Counted from the first letter of the stretch, positions 27,065 through 34,906 are shown. The stretch is 64,000 nt of DNA from Gemmatimonas groenlandica (GCF_013004105.1 NZ_CP053085.1:2170001-2234000), one strand, 5' to 3'. A program made the numbers and translations. The notes: generated by a model from the sequence alone, not told the origin.

Positions 27065-28164
27065 AAGTGACTCCCAGCGGGCTTCATCCCGCGAGTGAAA
27101 AGACGGTGCGCCGTACCCACACGGCGCGCGGCACGCACCAGCGCCGCCGGGCGGTGCGAGGTGGAAATGAGAAACGTGAGCTGCACGCCGTCGCCGCAGC
27201 GCGAGCGCTGGCGCACCACATGGATGTCATGCGCCGCTAGATAGGCATGCACGTGCGACGCCTGTCCAGCATCCATCACCGGTGTGGACTGCACAGGAAA
27301 AAGCGTGGGGGTCTGCAGGGGCACGCCAGCGCTGCGCATGGCCGTGCGGAAGGTGGTGACGTTCGTCGCAAGACGCGCGCGCAGTTCGTCTCCCTGCGTG
27401 GTATTGACGGCCAGCGCCGCCTTGGCCGCCAGCACGCTCGCTATCGCTGGCGGACTGCAGTGCACACGCGTCTCGCTCTGCTGCCGGAACGCCTGAACCA
27501 CCTGGCGCTCGCCGCTCAGCGACGCCACCGGTACGCCGAACGCTTTCGCGAGTGACGTGATGAGTACCACCCCAGCCCTGGCGTCCAGCGAGCTCCGTTG
27601 CAGGATGCCCCCACCGCCTCGGCCATACGGCGCCGCCGCATCGGGTGTGTGCCCCAGCACACCCAGCGCCTGCGTATCGTCGATCACCAGCAGCGCACCG
27701 TACGACCGTGCGATCTGTTGGTAGGGGTCTAACGGCAGCACGCGCCCGCAACCCGTGCAGTACCCGTCGAGCACCACCACCGCCTGTTGCGCGCGTGGTC
27801 CGAGCTGCCGCAGCATGCGCGCGAGGGCGTCCGGCTCGAAGTGAGGCGCCGTGTGCACCGTGGCGCCTTTCGCTCGCGCATAGTCGGCCGCCCACTGGGC
27901 GATAGCGTATGCGCCGGCGTCGAGGATCAGTGCGCGACCATCGCCCGCCAAGCCGCCAAGCAGGTCCCACATGAGATGCAGCGTGGAGGGCGCCAGCACA
28001 CCGTCTGCACACCCCTGCAGCTGCGCGAGACTCGACGCGACCGTGCCGACGACGGGGGCCTCCGCCAGCGCGGCCGGCACCCCCGTCGTAAGACTCTCCC
28101 ATCCGGTCAGCAGCCCGGCCGGATGGCGAAAGCCGAGGTACAGTGCCGACGTGAGGTCGAGCAC
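27061..28164 (-). CDS. PLP-dependent AONS-like (alpha-oxoamine synthase/aminotransferase fold I) enzyme
   Basis: A 367-residue fold-type-I PLP enzyme, closest in shape to 8-amino-7-oxononanoate synthase and 2-amino-3-ketobutyrate ligase, which condense an amino acid with an acyl-CoA. The cofactor aspartate is in LLVIDDTQALGVLG (D162/D163) and the Schiff-base lysine is K207 in TSLAKAFG. The N terminus MLDLTSALYLGFRHP lacks the usual longer AONS leader, and no biotin genes are nearby, so a role in biotin synthesis is unlikely. It begins 12 bases after the 525-residue orphan and overlaps the GIY-YIG gene by four bases. Substrate unknown; a modifying role within this operon is an inference. Confidence 0.85.
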   Translation of the reverse strand: MLDLTSALYLGFRHPAGLLTGWESLTTGVPAALAEAPVVGTVASSLAQLQGCADGVLAPSTLHLMWDLLGGLAGDGRALILDAGAYAIAQWAADYARAKGATVHTAPHFEPDALARMLRQLGPRAQQAVVVLDGYCTGCGRVLPLDPYQQIARSYGALLVIDDTQALGVLGHTPDAAAPYGRGGGGILQRSSLDARAGVVLITSLAKAFGVPVASLSGERQVVQAFRQQSETRVHCSPPAIASVLAAKAALAVNTTQGDELRARLATNVTTFRTAMRSAGVPLQTPTLFPVQSTPVMDAGQASHVHAYLAAHDIHVVRQRSRCGDGVQLTFLISTSHRPAALVRAARRVGTAHRLFTRGMKPAGSHL

Positions 28165-28176
28165 GACGCACTCCTT

Positions 28177-29754
28177 TCACGTTCGCTCCCGCCGCCCACG
28201 CAGCCGCACCGTCGTCATGGCGCTCGTCGCCGCGGACAACGCACCAACGGTCTCACCATTACCGCCCATGCCGTTGCCCATGCTGTAGCGGCGCTGCTCA
28301 GCCAACCGGCGCTGCAGCAGTTCGCTCGGCATGGTGGCGTCGGCATAGTCGAGCCCTGCGAGATCGACTCCCGTAACCACCCGGTACGCATGCAGGTAGC
28401 TCTGCACCTCCGGCCGCCAGAAGCGCGCCCACGTGCGCGCCACCTGTTGGTTGTTGGTGTTCATCCAGGCGTAGTAACGGATGGACAGCAGCAGCCGTTC
28501 ACCGTACGTGCCGAGATCGCGGAAGTGCAACACGCTGGTGTCGCTCCACCCCTGCACGCGCTTCATCGCGTCCACGCCGCCCATCCAGGGTTCGGGATAC
28601 GGCATCATCCAACGCCCACGCAGGAAGTCGCGCATCTCCGGCCGCGCCAGCAGCCACTGTTCCATCAGCATCTCGGCACGCGCCGTCCACGGCAGATCCC
28701 GGAACTGATTGTGTGCGCCCTCGGCGAGCACGAGATGTACTTCCTTGAGCGCCTGCAGAATGGGGAACGCATCGGCCGTCACCGTGGCATCGTCATCCTG
28801 CAGGTAGAACTGCGCACAGCGACGCAACAGCTCATGGAACGCTTCGATGAAGCGACTGCGCGAGTCGGCCGGCGAGAGCCCTTCGGTGGCCTTGCCCACC
28901 AGCGACAGCCCGTAGTGATGCTGGTACTCGTACGCCCGGCGCCGTACCGACAAACGCTGCTGCTCATCATTCACGTAGCCCCACAGCAACGTGCTGAGCG
29001 GACGCAATGGGGCGAGCTCCAGCTCCGCCAGCGGATCGTTCGCGCCACCAGGGCGCCGCACGTTCTGGAAGCGACGCGCGATGGCGTTGAGCGTCTGCGA
29101 AAGCATCCCCTCTTCGTGCCAGTACGACCAGATCAGTTCGAGGAGACACGGCAGCGATGCGTCCGTCGCGGCGATGAACTGGCAAGGACCGCCACCTTGT
29201 GCGCTCGAGCTGGCGCCCAGATGCGGCAGAATGGCGTCGAGATAACTGGTGTGATGGCTACTCAGATACCGCTGCAGCGAATTGAGACCGAGATCATCGG
29301 CGCCGATACCGTATCCACGCGCTTCGGCCTCCTCTGTCGCGCCTTCGGTGAGCCCGACGCCGGACTCCTTCAGACCGCCGAGCCACTTGTTGCGCTCGAG
29401 CATCGTCGCGAGCGCCCCGTTCGACATATCCTGGCCGTCCCACGTACCCACGTTGGTGAGCAGGAACGCTTCGGTCGCGGTTTTGAGCAGCTCGTACGGA
29501 TCGAGACCGCTCTGCACCTGAATGCCGGTGATTCTCGCCGACTCGTCGTCTGCGTTGCACAGCACGCGATTGATGAACCGGTTGTAGCTGTCAAACGAGA
29601 GCGTCTCCGACTGGGTCAGTGTATGCACCCACAGCACCGCGGCATCGACATCCTCGAGTTCCGTTCGCGCGAGGCGCACGGTATACAGCGGTTGAATGCC
29701 GTTGCCGGCAGGCGCCTTCTTTGCATCGGCTAGCCCTTTCTTGGGATCGGTCAT
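28177..29754 (-). CDS. Large protein of unknown function in sigma-54 operon
   Basis: A 525-residue, probably cytoplasmic protein, mostly helical and without signal peptide or membrane segment. I use the ATG at 29754, which overlaps the TGA of the metalloprotease-like gene by four bases (ATGA); the longer frame to 29868 lies inside that gene. Notable conserved-looking stretches are LIWSYWHEEGMLSQTLNAIARRFQN, rich in aromatic residues, FRDLPWTARAEMLMEQWLLARPEM, and a C-terminal Gly/Met/Asn segment (SMGNGMGGNG). I do not recognise a domain. Position in the middle of the operon suggests it is a core component. Confidence 0.8.
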   Translation of the reverse strand: MTDPKKGLADAKKAPAGNGIQPLYTVRLARTELEDVDAAVLWVHTLTQSETLSFDSYNRFINRVLCNADDESARITGIQVQSGLDPYELLKTATEAFLLTNVGTWDGQDMSNGALATMLERNKWLGGLKESGVGLTEGATEEAEARGYGIGADDLGLNSLQRYLSSHHTSYLDAILPHLGASSSAQGGGPCQFIAATDASLPCLLELIWSYWHEEGMLSQTLNAIARRFQNVRRPGGANDPLAELELAPLRPLSTLLWGYVNDEQQRLSVRRRAYEYQHHYGLSLVGKATEGLSPADSRSRFIEAFHELLRRCAQFYLQDDDATVTADAFPILQALKEVHLVLAEGAHNQFRDLPWTARAEMLMEQWLLARPEMRDFLRGRWMMPYPEPWMGGVDAMKRVQGWSDTSVLHFRDLGTYGERLLLSIRYYAWMNTNNQQVARTWARFWRPEVQSYLHAYRVVTGVDLAGLDYADATMPSELLQRRLAEQRRYSMGNGMGGNGETVGALSAATSAMTTVRLRGRRERT

Positions 29755-31100
29755 GCTGTCAGCCTCCTTCGTATGGTTGAAGTGCGATCTGCCGTCTTGG
29801 GCTGCAGCCGGTTCGGCATGCGCGCGGAGCAGATGTCGGTCATGTCGATGGCCCCGCGCAGTGCCCAATTGGTGAGCAAATGCGCGACGACGCGGCTTTC
29901 CACTTCGGGCGTGATCGCGCCATCTGCGCGCGCCTGGCCCAGCGCCGCGAACACCAGCGACGGCGTGGTCTTCCGCATCTCGAGTGGTGCGGACCCGAAT
30001 CGCTGATAGAGCTTTTCGAGTTGCGCCGGTGCGCGGTCTGGTGTGGCCAACGCCGCGCCAATGCTGCGCCCACCCAACGACGGTGGACGATGCTCGACGA
30101 ACGCCTTGGCAGCGTCGGGCAGTGTGCGCACCAGCGTCTGGAGCAGCGCGGCGTACTCGTCCGGGTGATCAGCGGGCGGATAGAGCGCGCGCCACGTATC
30201 GGCAATCGCGCTCCACTGTGGGTGCGGATACAGCTGCGCCCCCATCGCGGCTGAGAGCAGCACGCGTATCCACGGAATGGGGTGTGGCTCGTCGATTTCC
30301 TTGCGAAACACGAACGGCCGCGGAAGCGATACCACGCCCATCAGCCCCAGCGGTGCGGCAATGCCCACTCGCGCCACACTCCACAGATCCGCCACGATTT
30401 CCGAGCACCAGCGATCCCACGCCTGCCACGCCACTGCGTCGGGGCCCGCGTTCACCGCGCGCGCCTGCAGTGCGGGGCGTAACGATTCCACCAATTCAAG
30501 CAGCGCGGCGCCCTGATGCCCGACTTCGTGTACCAACGAACTCGCGATACCGGCACCCACCATGCGCTCGCGAGGCACCTTGATGATGGCCACGGGATTT
30601 TCCCCGCCACCCGGCAATCGCGTACGCGCCCGGCGAATCGCGGCGCCCTGCCCTCGCTGCAGGTAGCACACCACGGGTGGTGCTTCGTACGGCATACCGG
30701 GCACCTGCAACGCGTCCTTGGCGAACACGTCGAGCCCGCCGAGAAAGACACCCGTTTCGTGCTCCGATCGCTGCGTGACCACTTCGGAGAAGAGATCGAA
30801 CTGCGTGAGCACGGCGTTGAATCGCAAGCGCAGAAACACGAACCGCTGCTGCGCCTGTGCCGGTGTTGCGGCGCGTCCCTCGGCGCCGAGCAGCCACGCG
30901 AGGAACTCGCTCACCTTGCGGCGCACTTCGTGTCGGCCCGCCGACATGTGTCGCTCGATCGCCGCCTGCGCTTCCACGGAGAACGACGCCGCGACCACCA
31001 TGGTCTCGGTGAGCGCGAACGGCCGCACGCGATGCGCGCGTGTGAGCAACGCGCGCGCTTCGAGCTCGATCAGCTGCTTGGGCGCGAGAAACGCCGACAC
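29751..31100 (-). CDS. HEVGH-motif metalloprotease-like protein
   Basis: A 449-residue protein with a zincin signature: HEVGH at residues 191-195 (context ASSLVHEVGHQGAALLEL) and, 39 residues later, E234 in WCSEIVADLW, an ExxxD arrangement that can supply the third zinc ligand as in gluzincins. No signal peptide was seen, so it would act in the cytoplasm unless exported by another route. The C-terminal third is helical (YPPADHPDEYAALLQTLVRTLP). It starts four bases after the stop of the glycine-zipper protein gene, so it may process or handle that protein. The peptidase family is not recognised, and the activity is inferred from the motif. Confidence 0.8.
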   Translation of the reverse strand: MSAFLAPKQLIELEARALLTRAHRVRPFALTETMVVAASFSVEAQAAIERHMSAGRHEVRRKVSEFLAWLLGAEGRAATPAQAQQRFVFLRLRFNAVLTQFDLFSEVVTQRSEHETGVFLGGLDVFAKDALQVPGMPYEAPPVVCYLQRGQGAAIRRARTRLPGGGENPVAIIKVPRERMVGAGIASSLVHEVGHQGAALLELVESLRPALQARAVNAGPDAVAWQAWDRWCSEIVADLWSVARVGIAAPLGLMGVVSLPRPFVFRKEIDEPHPIPWIRVLLSAAMGAQLYPHPQWSAIADTWRALYPPADHPDEYAALLQTLVRTLPDAAKAFVEHRPPSLGGRSIGAALATPDRAPAQLEKLYQRFGSAPLEMRKTTPSLVFAALGQARADGAITPEVESRVVAHLLTNWALRGAIDMTDICSARMPNRLQPKTADRTSTIRRRLTA

Positions 31101-31104
31101 GGGA

Positions 31105-31866
31105 TCAAATACCCGTCAGGATGATGCGGCGCCCACGACGGTACCACGTGCCGCGTTGCGGGCGGGCACCGTGGCCGACGGACGCACCATTCCCCGCGGT
31201 GCCGATCACCGACGGCGCACGCCCGCTCATCTGCGCGGCAAGTCCCGGAGCGTGCATGCGGGCCGCTTGCGAGAGTGCCGCCTGCACCGCACGCTGTGGC
31301 GACGCGTTCTGCGGCGCGGCAACGGCACCCTGCGTGGCCGCACCGGCGAGACGCACGTAACGACGCGCGACTTCGAACTCCTGATCTTCGTGGCTCAGCC
31401 CTTCGAGCTCGAGCCCGAACGCGCTGCCCGCCGCCGACGCGAGCTTGCCACCGATCACACCACCAATGCCCGGCACGATGAGATTCCCGAGGGCCGCACC
31501 CGCCATCGGCAGCGCGGTCTTGGCGACTTTCTTGAGTGCACTGCCCAGGGCTTGTCCGATCGGGCCGCGCACGACCTTGCCAAGTGAGCGCCCGGCGCTC
31601 TTGATCAACTTGCCGAGGAACTGATTCAGCTCGGCTTCGTTGGTGATCTCCAGTAGTTCGGCCGCGAGTTCGGCCTCCATCTCTTCGGAGAAGACACTTT
31701 CGTACTCACCCTCACCTTCGAACTCGAAGCTCTCCATTTCCTGCGCGCCGTACTCGCCGAACGTTTCGCCGCTGTACTCGTTGGAGTATTCGGTTTCGTA
31801 GCCCGTGCTTTCAAGCGCGTCGATGCCACGCGCGATCTGCTGCTGCATGCGATCCATGTCGTGCAT
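31105..31866 (-). CDS. Acidic/aromatic and glycine-zipper protein, first gene of sigma-54 operon
   Basis: A 253-residue protein with a striking layout. Residues 21-72 are very rich in Glu with Tyr/Phe (YETEYSNEYSGETFGEYG, FEFEGEGEYE). Residues 83-152 form an alternating small/hydrophobic, Gly-rich stretch (FLGKLIKSAGRSLGKVV, LGSALKKVAKTALPMAGAAL, GIGGVIGGKLASAAGSAFG) like a glycine zipper or membrane-inserting helix pair. Then come GLELEGLSHEDQEFEVARRYVRLAG and a basic C-terminal end (WYRRGRRIIL). No signal peptide. The start ATG 31866 is preceded by AGGGGG at 31872-31877. An excreted or membrane-active effector, or a scaffold, would fit. I recall similar E/Y-rich zipper proteins in other phyla but no assigned function. 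Confidence 0.83.
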   Translation of the reverse strand: MHDMDRMQQQIARGIDALESTGYETEYSNEYSGETFGEYGAQEMESFEFEGEGEYESVFSEEMEAELAAELLEITNEAELNQFLGKLIKSAGRSLGKVVRGPIGQALGSALKKVAKTALPMAGAALGNLIVPGIGGVIGGKLASAAGSAFGLELEGLSHEDQEFEVARRYVRLAGAATQGAVAAPQNASPQRAVQAALSQAARMHAPGLAAQMSGRAPSVIGTAGNGASVGHGARPQRGTWYRRGRRIILTGI

Positions 31867-31871
31867 GAGGT

Positions 31872-31877
31872 CCCCCT
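31872..31877 (-). promoter_or_regulatory. Ribosome-binding site for the glycine-zipper gene
   Basis: On the minus strand the sequence AGGGGG precedes the ATG at 31866 by five bases. It supports that start and suggests strong translation of the first gene of the operon. Confidence 0.65.
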
Positions 31878-31920
31878 GACAGGTGAAGGTCGATGGCTCG
31901 TGTCGGCCACGCCGGGGACT

Positions 31921-31938
31921 AAAGCACGAGTGGTGCCA
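31921..31938 (-). promoter_or_regulatory. Sigma-54 (-24/-12) promoter of the six-gene operon
   Basis: Read on the minus strand, the sequence is TGGCACC-ACTC-GTGCT, matching the RpoN consensus TGGCACG-N4-TTGCW at all fixed positions but two, with the essential GG (31937/31936) and GC (31925/31924) exactly 12 bases apart. Transcription would start near 31912, giving a leader of about 46 bases before the ATG at 31866. An RpoN activator is encoded at the other end of the same operon. Confidence 0.78.
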
Positions 31939-31980
31939 AAGGCTAAGTCATTTCATGGCAACGCATTCAGGTTTTGCGGG

Positions 31981-32039
31981 GCGAAGCGGGCTTCGCGGGC
32001 GACGCGAGCTTCGCGGGGGGAGTGCGAAGGAGATTTCGC
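31981..32039. promoter_or_regulatory. Three tandem dyads GCGAA-N6-TTCGC (candidate activator-binding sites)
   Basis: Copies lie at 31981-31996 (GCGAA-N6-TTCGC), 31999-32014 (GCGAC-N6-TTCGC, one mismatch) and 32024-32039 (GCGAA-N6-TTCGC). Their centres are 18 and 25 bases apart and fall about 76, 94 and 119 bases upstream of the predicted sigma-54 start site, the usual distance for enhancer-binding proteins. They could instead be a GC-rich hairpin repeat or contribute to ending the convergent-side transcript of the oxidoreductase gene. Confidence 0.65.
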
Positions 32040-32099
32040 TGCCGCCCACCATCGTTTCGGCCGCGCCGCGATGATATTCGGGGGCGCGGCGCCACCGGC

Positions 32100-33269
32100 T
32101 CAGGACAGTGACGGTGCGGTCACTGTTGGTAAGTCCGGCGACCAATGCTCGCCGAGCAGCAAGCGCACGCCGGCCGGCTCCCCATCCAGCGCCGCGGACA
32201 CGACGGCACGCGCCGCCAGCGCGCCGATCACGTTTCCCGTGCCTGAGTAGCCACCGAGCGCCCACACGTTGCCGCGCACTTGCTCGATGACCGGCAACCC
32301 GCTCTCCGTGTAGCCCGCACACGCCGCCCAGCGGTGCGTGATCGGCGCCGTCACGCCGAGGTGCGTGCGCACGAACGATTCCAGTAGGTGTTGCACTGGA
32401 GCCGTCGGCCGCGCGTCCAAGCTCCACTCACTGGGTCCGCCTTGGTCGCGAAACCCGCCGATCGTGAGCGAGCCGTCGGGCAACTGTTGCCAGTACTCGT
32501 AGCCCTCGCGGTAATACATCGGGCACGGTACCGTGATCTCGGTGGTGGGTGCGGTGGCCAGCATTTGCAGTCGCGCCGTCCGTACGCGACCCGTGAGTTC
32601 GGGCAGCAGCACTTCGAGCCGGCCATCAATTGCCACGATCACCCGCCGGCAATGCACGGTCCCCTCGGCGGTGTCCACGCGCGTACCCTGCACCGCGGTT
32701 ACGGGCGATCGCGAGAACAGCTGCGCACCCGCCTGCGCCGCAGTGCGCGCCAGGATGCGACAGCGCGCCAGCGGATTGAACGACGCATCGGAAGGGAACG
32801 TGAGTCCCACGCCATCGGCCGCCTCGTACCATTCGCACGCCAAGCCATCGGCCAGCATCGCGTCCATCTGCGCCCGACAGTCTTCGATCTCCCAGGCATC
32901 GGCGGCGATGCGGCGCGAGCCCACGAACCGCACCGTCTCCGGCGCGGCCTCGGCAAGGCGCTGCATCTCCACGAGAGTGGCCTGATAAATCGCGAACGCC
33001 CGATCGCGACCGTGCTTGCGCACCGCGTCGTGATAGAAGTCGTACGCGCCGGCCAACAGGAAGCCGCCGTTTCGTCCGGCCGCACCGGCCGCCACGTCGC
33101 TCGCGTCGAGTCCGACCACCGCCTCACCGCGCGCGAGCAGTTCGTCGATCACGGTGAGACCGGAACCGCCCAGTCCGATTACGCAGGTGCCCGTCGTGAT
33201 CGCGCCCTGCAACGACGGGAATGCTGTCCACGTGCCGTCATCCCAGACGGGCTGGTTATCGGTTGTCAT
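32100..33269 (-). CDS. FAD-dependent oxidoreductase (DAO/PuuB-like)
   Basis: A 389-residue flavin amine or amino-acid oxidase/dehydrogenase of the DAO family. The FAD-binding Rossmann motif is VIGLGGSGL followed by the ribose-binding acid in VVGLDASDVAAGAAGRNGGFLLAG, the pattern seen in gamma-glutamylputrescine oxidase-like enzymes. The C terminus has the expected RWAACAGYTESGLPVIEQV and ALGGYSGTGNVIGALAAR motifs. Probably cytoplasmic. I use the ATG at 33269; an ATG at 33281 is possible. The start overlaps the S41 peptidase stop by 14 bases, so both belong to one transcript. Natural substrate unknown: a secondary amine or modified amino acid is likely. Confidence 0.9.
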   Translation of the reverse strand: MTTDNQPVWDDGTWTAFPSLQGAITTGTCVIGLGGSGLTVIDELLARGEAVVGLDASDVAAGAAGRNGGFLLAGAYDFYHDAVRKHGRDRAFAIYQATLVEMQRLAEAAPETVRFVGSRRIAADAWEIEDCRAQMDAMLADGLACEWYEAADGVGLTFPSDASFNPLARCRILARTAAQAGAQLFSRSPVTAVQGTRVDTAEGTVHCRRVIVAIDGRLEVLLPELTGRVRTARLQMLATAPTTEITVPCPMYYREGYEYWQQLPDGSLTIGGFRDQGGPSEWSLDARPTAPVQHLLESFVRTHLGVTAPITHRWAACAGYTESGLPVIEQVRGNVWALGGYSGTGNVIGALAARAVVSAALDGEPAGVRLLLGEHWSPDLPTVTAPSLS

Positions 33270-34371
33270 CGCGCGCCTCATGCGCGGACGCGGGAGCGAT
33301 ACGGTACACGCCGTTGCGCTCGCCCAGCAATCCCACCGCGGCGTCGATCAGCGGATCACGCGCGCTGTCGTAATTGGCCGGATCCCACGTCATGGCCAGA
33401 TGCGGCGCCACGCCGCGTCCCTCGATGGGCCGTTTGTCCGGACCGAACTCGAGCCAACGCGGCACGGTGAAACGCCATCCGTTGCCGAGGGGGAAGGTGG
33501 CCGGATTGCCCGACGCCCCACCGGTGGTGTCGCCCACCACCGTGACCTGCGGCAAGGTGCGCATCGCGGCCACGAAGCTTTCCGTGGCGCTGAATCCACC
33601 GCGTCCCGACAGCACGACCACGGGCCGTGTGTATTGCCAGCTCCCACGCGGTCCGATCGTGCGCGCCAGCGGCATCTCGATGTCCTTCACCAGCGAATCC
33701 ATCCGGATCTCGACATACGACGCCGTGAAGGCGCGTGTCGTGAAACGACTGGCGAAGGCGAGCGCGGTCTGATCGGTACCACCGGCATTGTTGCGCACAT
33801 CGATGATGAGGCCCGGGGCTTCACGCATGCGCGACAGAGCGAGATCGAGCGCCTCCTGATTGATGGGCTCTTTCCACGAGCCGATGTAGAGGTACGCGTA
33901 CCCGCCGACGGTGCCTTCGCCGAAATCACGATTGTGGGCGAGGTAGCTCGCGTCACGCATCGCCGACTCCCATCGCGCCCGCTCGAAGTTGGCGAGCGCG
34001 GCAGGCCGGAAGGTGGGCACCACCTGCCCTCGCGGGTCGACCAGCCACACGTGCAAATCGCGCAGCGGTGTGAGCATGTCGACGAGCACGGCAATGAGCT
34101 CGTCCTGCGAACGGGCCCGCTGTGCGCGGGCGCGGTACGTGGCGCGCTGGGCACGCCAGTCGACCTGTTTGTAGGCGAATGACGGATACACCTCGTCGAA
34201 TCGCGTCCACAGCGTGTCGAACTGCGCCACGTACGAGCGGGACTGTGCCGTGGGCGCACTCGACGCCGCGTTCGCGCCAAGCGAGGGGACAACACACGCC
34301 GCACTCGACGCGGCAGCGCCCAGCGCGAGCCACACTTTCCAGTGCCCTGCGCGTCTCATACTCTGTAACAT
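33256..34371 (-). CDS. S41 family peptidase, lipoprotein
   Basis: A 371-residue predicted lipoprotein (lipobox SAAC, C26) of the C-terminal processing/tricorn-core S41 family. The helical N-terminal cap (FDTLWTRFDEVYPSFAYKQVDW) and the core strands GLIIDVRNNAGGTDQ, VVVLSGRGGFSATESFVAAM (nucleophile serine in FSATE) and VVGDTTGGASG are typical. There is no obvious PDZ domain. It would cleave peptides in the periplasm. I use the ATG at 34371; a start at 34410 would only lengthen the N terminus before the signal. Its stop lies within the start of the FAD oxidoreductase gene. Confidence 0.9.
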   Translation of the reverse strand: MLQSMRRAGHWKVWLALGAAASSAACVVPSLGANAASSAPTAQSRSYVAQFDTLWTRFDEVYPSFAYKQVDWRAQRATYRARAQRARSQDELIAVLVDMLTPLRDLHVWLVDPRGQVVPTFRPAALANFERARWESAMRDASYLAHNRDFGEGTVGGYAYLYIGSWKEPINQEALDLALSRMREAPGLIIDVRNNAGGTDQTALAFASRFTTRAFTASYVEIRMDSLVKDIEMPLARTIGPRGSWQYTRPVVVLSGRGGFSATESFVAAMRTLPQVTVVGDTTGGASGNPATFPLGNGWRFTVPRWLEFGPDKRPIEGRGVAPHLAMTWDPANYDSARDPLIDAAVGLLGERNGVYRIAPASAHEARDDNR

Positions 34372-34442
34372 CGAGTCCAGACCCACAGAGGTAAAGTGCG
34401 CCAGCGCCATTCGTCCCTGAAATCGGAATGACGCCGGCGCTC

Positions 34443-34901
34443 TCAGAGCCCGGCGATTCCCTTGGCCACCTGTCGCACCAGCACGGCCAGCTCCGGCGAA
34501 CTCTGAATCGACTGGAGAAAGAGCCGCTGGAAGGCGTCACCGTCGGCATCGGCCTTGAGCAGCGCGAGCGCCTGCTCGAACAAGGCGTTGGCTTCGACGC
34601 TGCCGAGCGGCTGCTTCTTGTCGGAAGTCCGCTCGTCGATCAGGAGCACCATCTGGCCCATCGGCCGCAGCCAATCGAACCAAGGATCGTTGATCACGAG
34701 CTGCAGAAAGGCGCTGTTATTCGCGATCCGCCCATGCTGCTTCTCGTACCGGTTCCGCTCGGCCTCCAGCAGGCCGCGGTGCACTCTTAGCAGGTCGTTT
34801 CGCACCGTATCGAGACGACGAAGGTCGGTGGCCGTGGCCTCCGGGACCTCGATATGCGAGGGCGGCAGGTCGGGCGCGAAGTCAGCGGTCGAGTCGGTCA
34901 A
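34443..34901 (-). CDS. Small conserved protein of unknown function, probable TTG start
   Basis: A 152-residue cytoplasmic protein rich in charged helices (ATDLRRLDTVRNDLLRVHRG, then AERNRYEKQHGRIANNSAFLQ and WFDWLRPMGQMVLLIDER). I have seen similar sequences in other phyla annotated only as conserved hypothetical. No ATG gives a plausible start: the frame stays open to 35039, inside the divergent gene. A TTG at 34899-34901 has a strong GGAGG at 34907-34911 with a five-base spacer, and I use that. Function not recognised. Confidence 0.75.
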   Translation of the reverse strand: MTDSTADFAPDLPPSHIEVPEATATDLRRLDTVRNDLLRVHRGLLEAERNRYEKQHGRIANNSAFLQLVINDPWFDWLRPMGQMVLLIDERTSDKKQPLGSVEANALFEQALALLKADADGDAFQRLFLQSIQSSPELAVLVRQVAKGIAGL

Positions 34902-34906
34902 GCAAG

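Noticed and set aside
27061-31866. Interpretation of the six-gene operon as a contractile injection or CRISPR-type system
   Set aside because: No tail sheath, tube, baseplate, Cas or reverse-transcriptase proteins and no repeat array are present.
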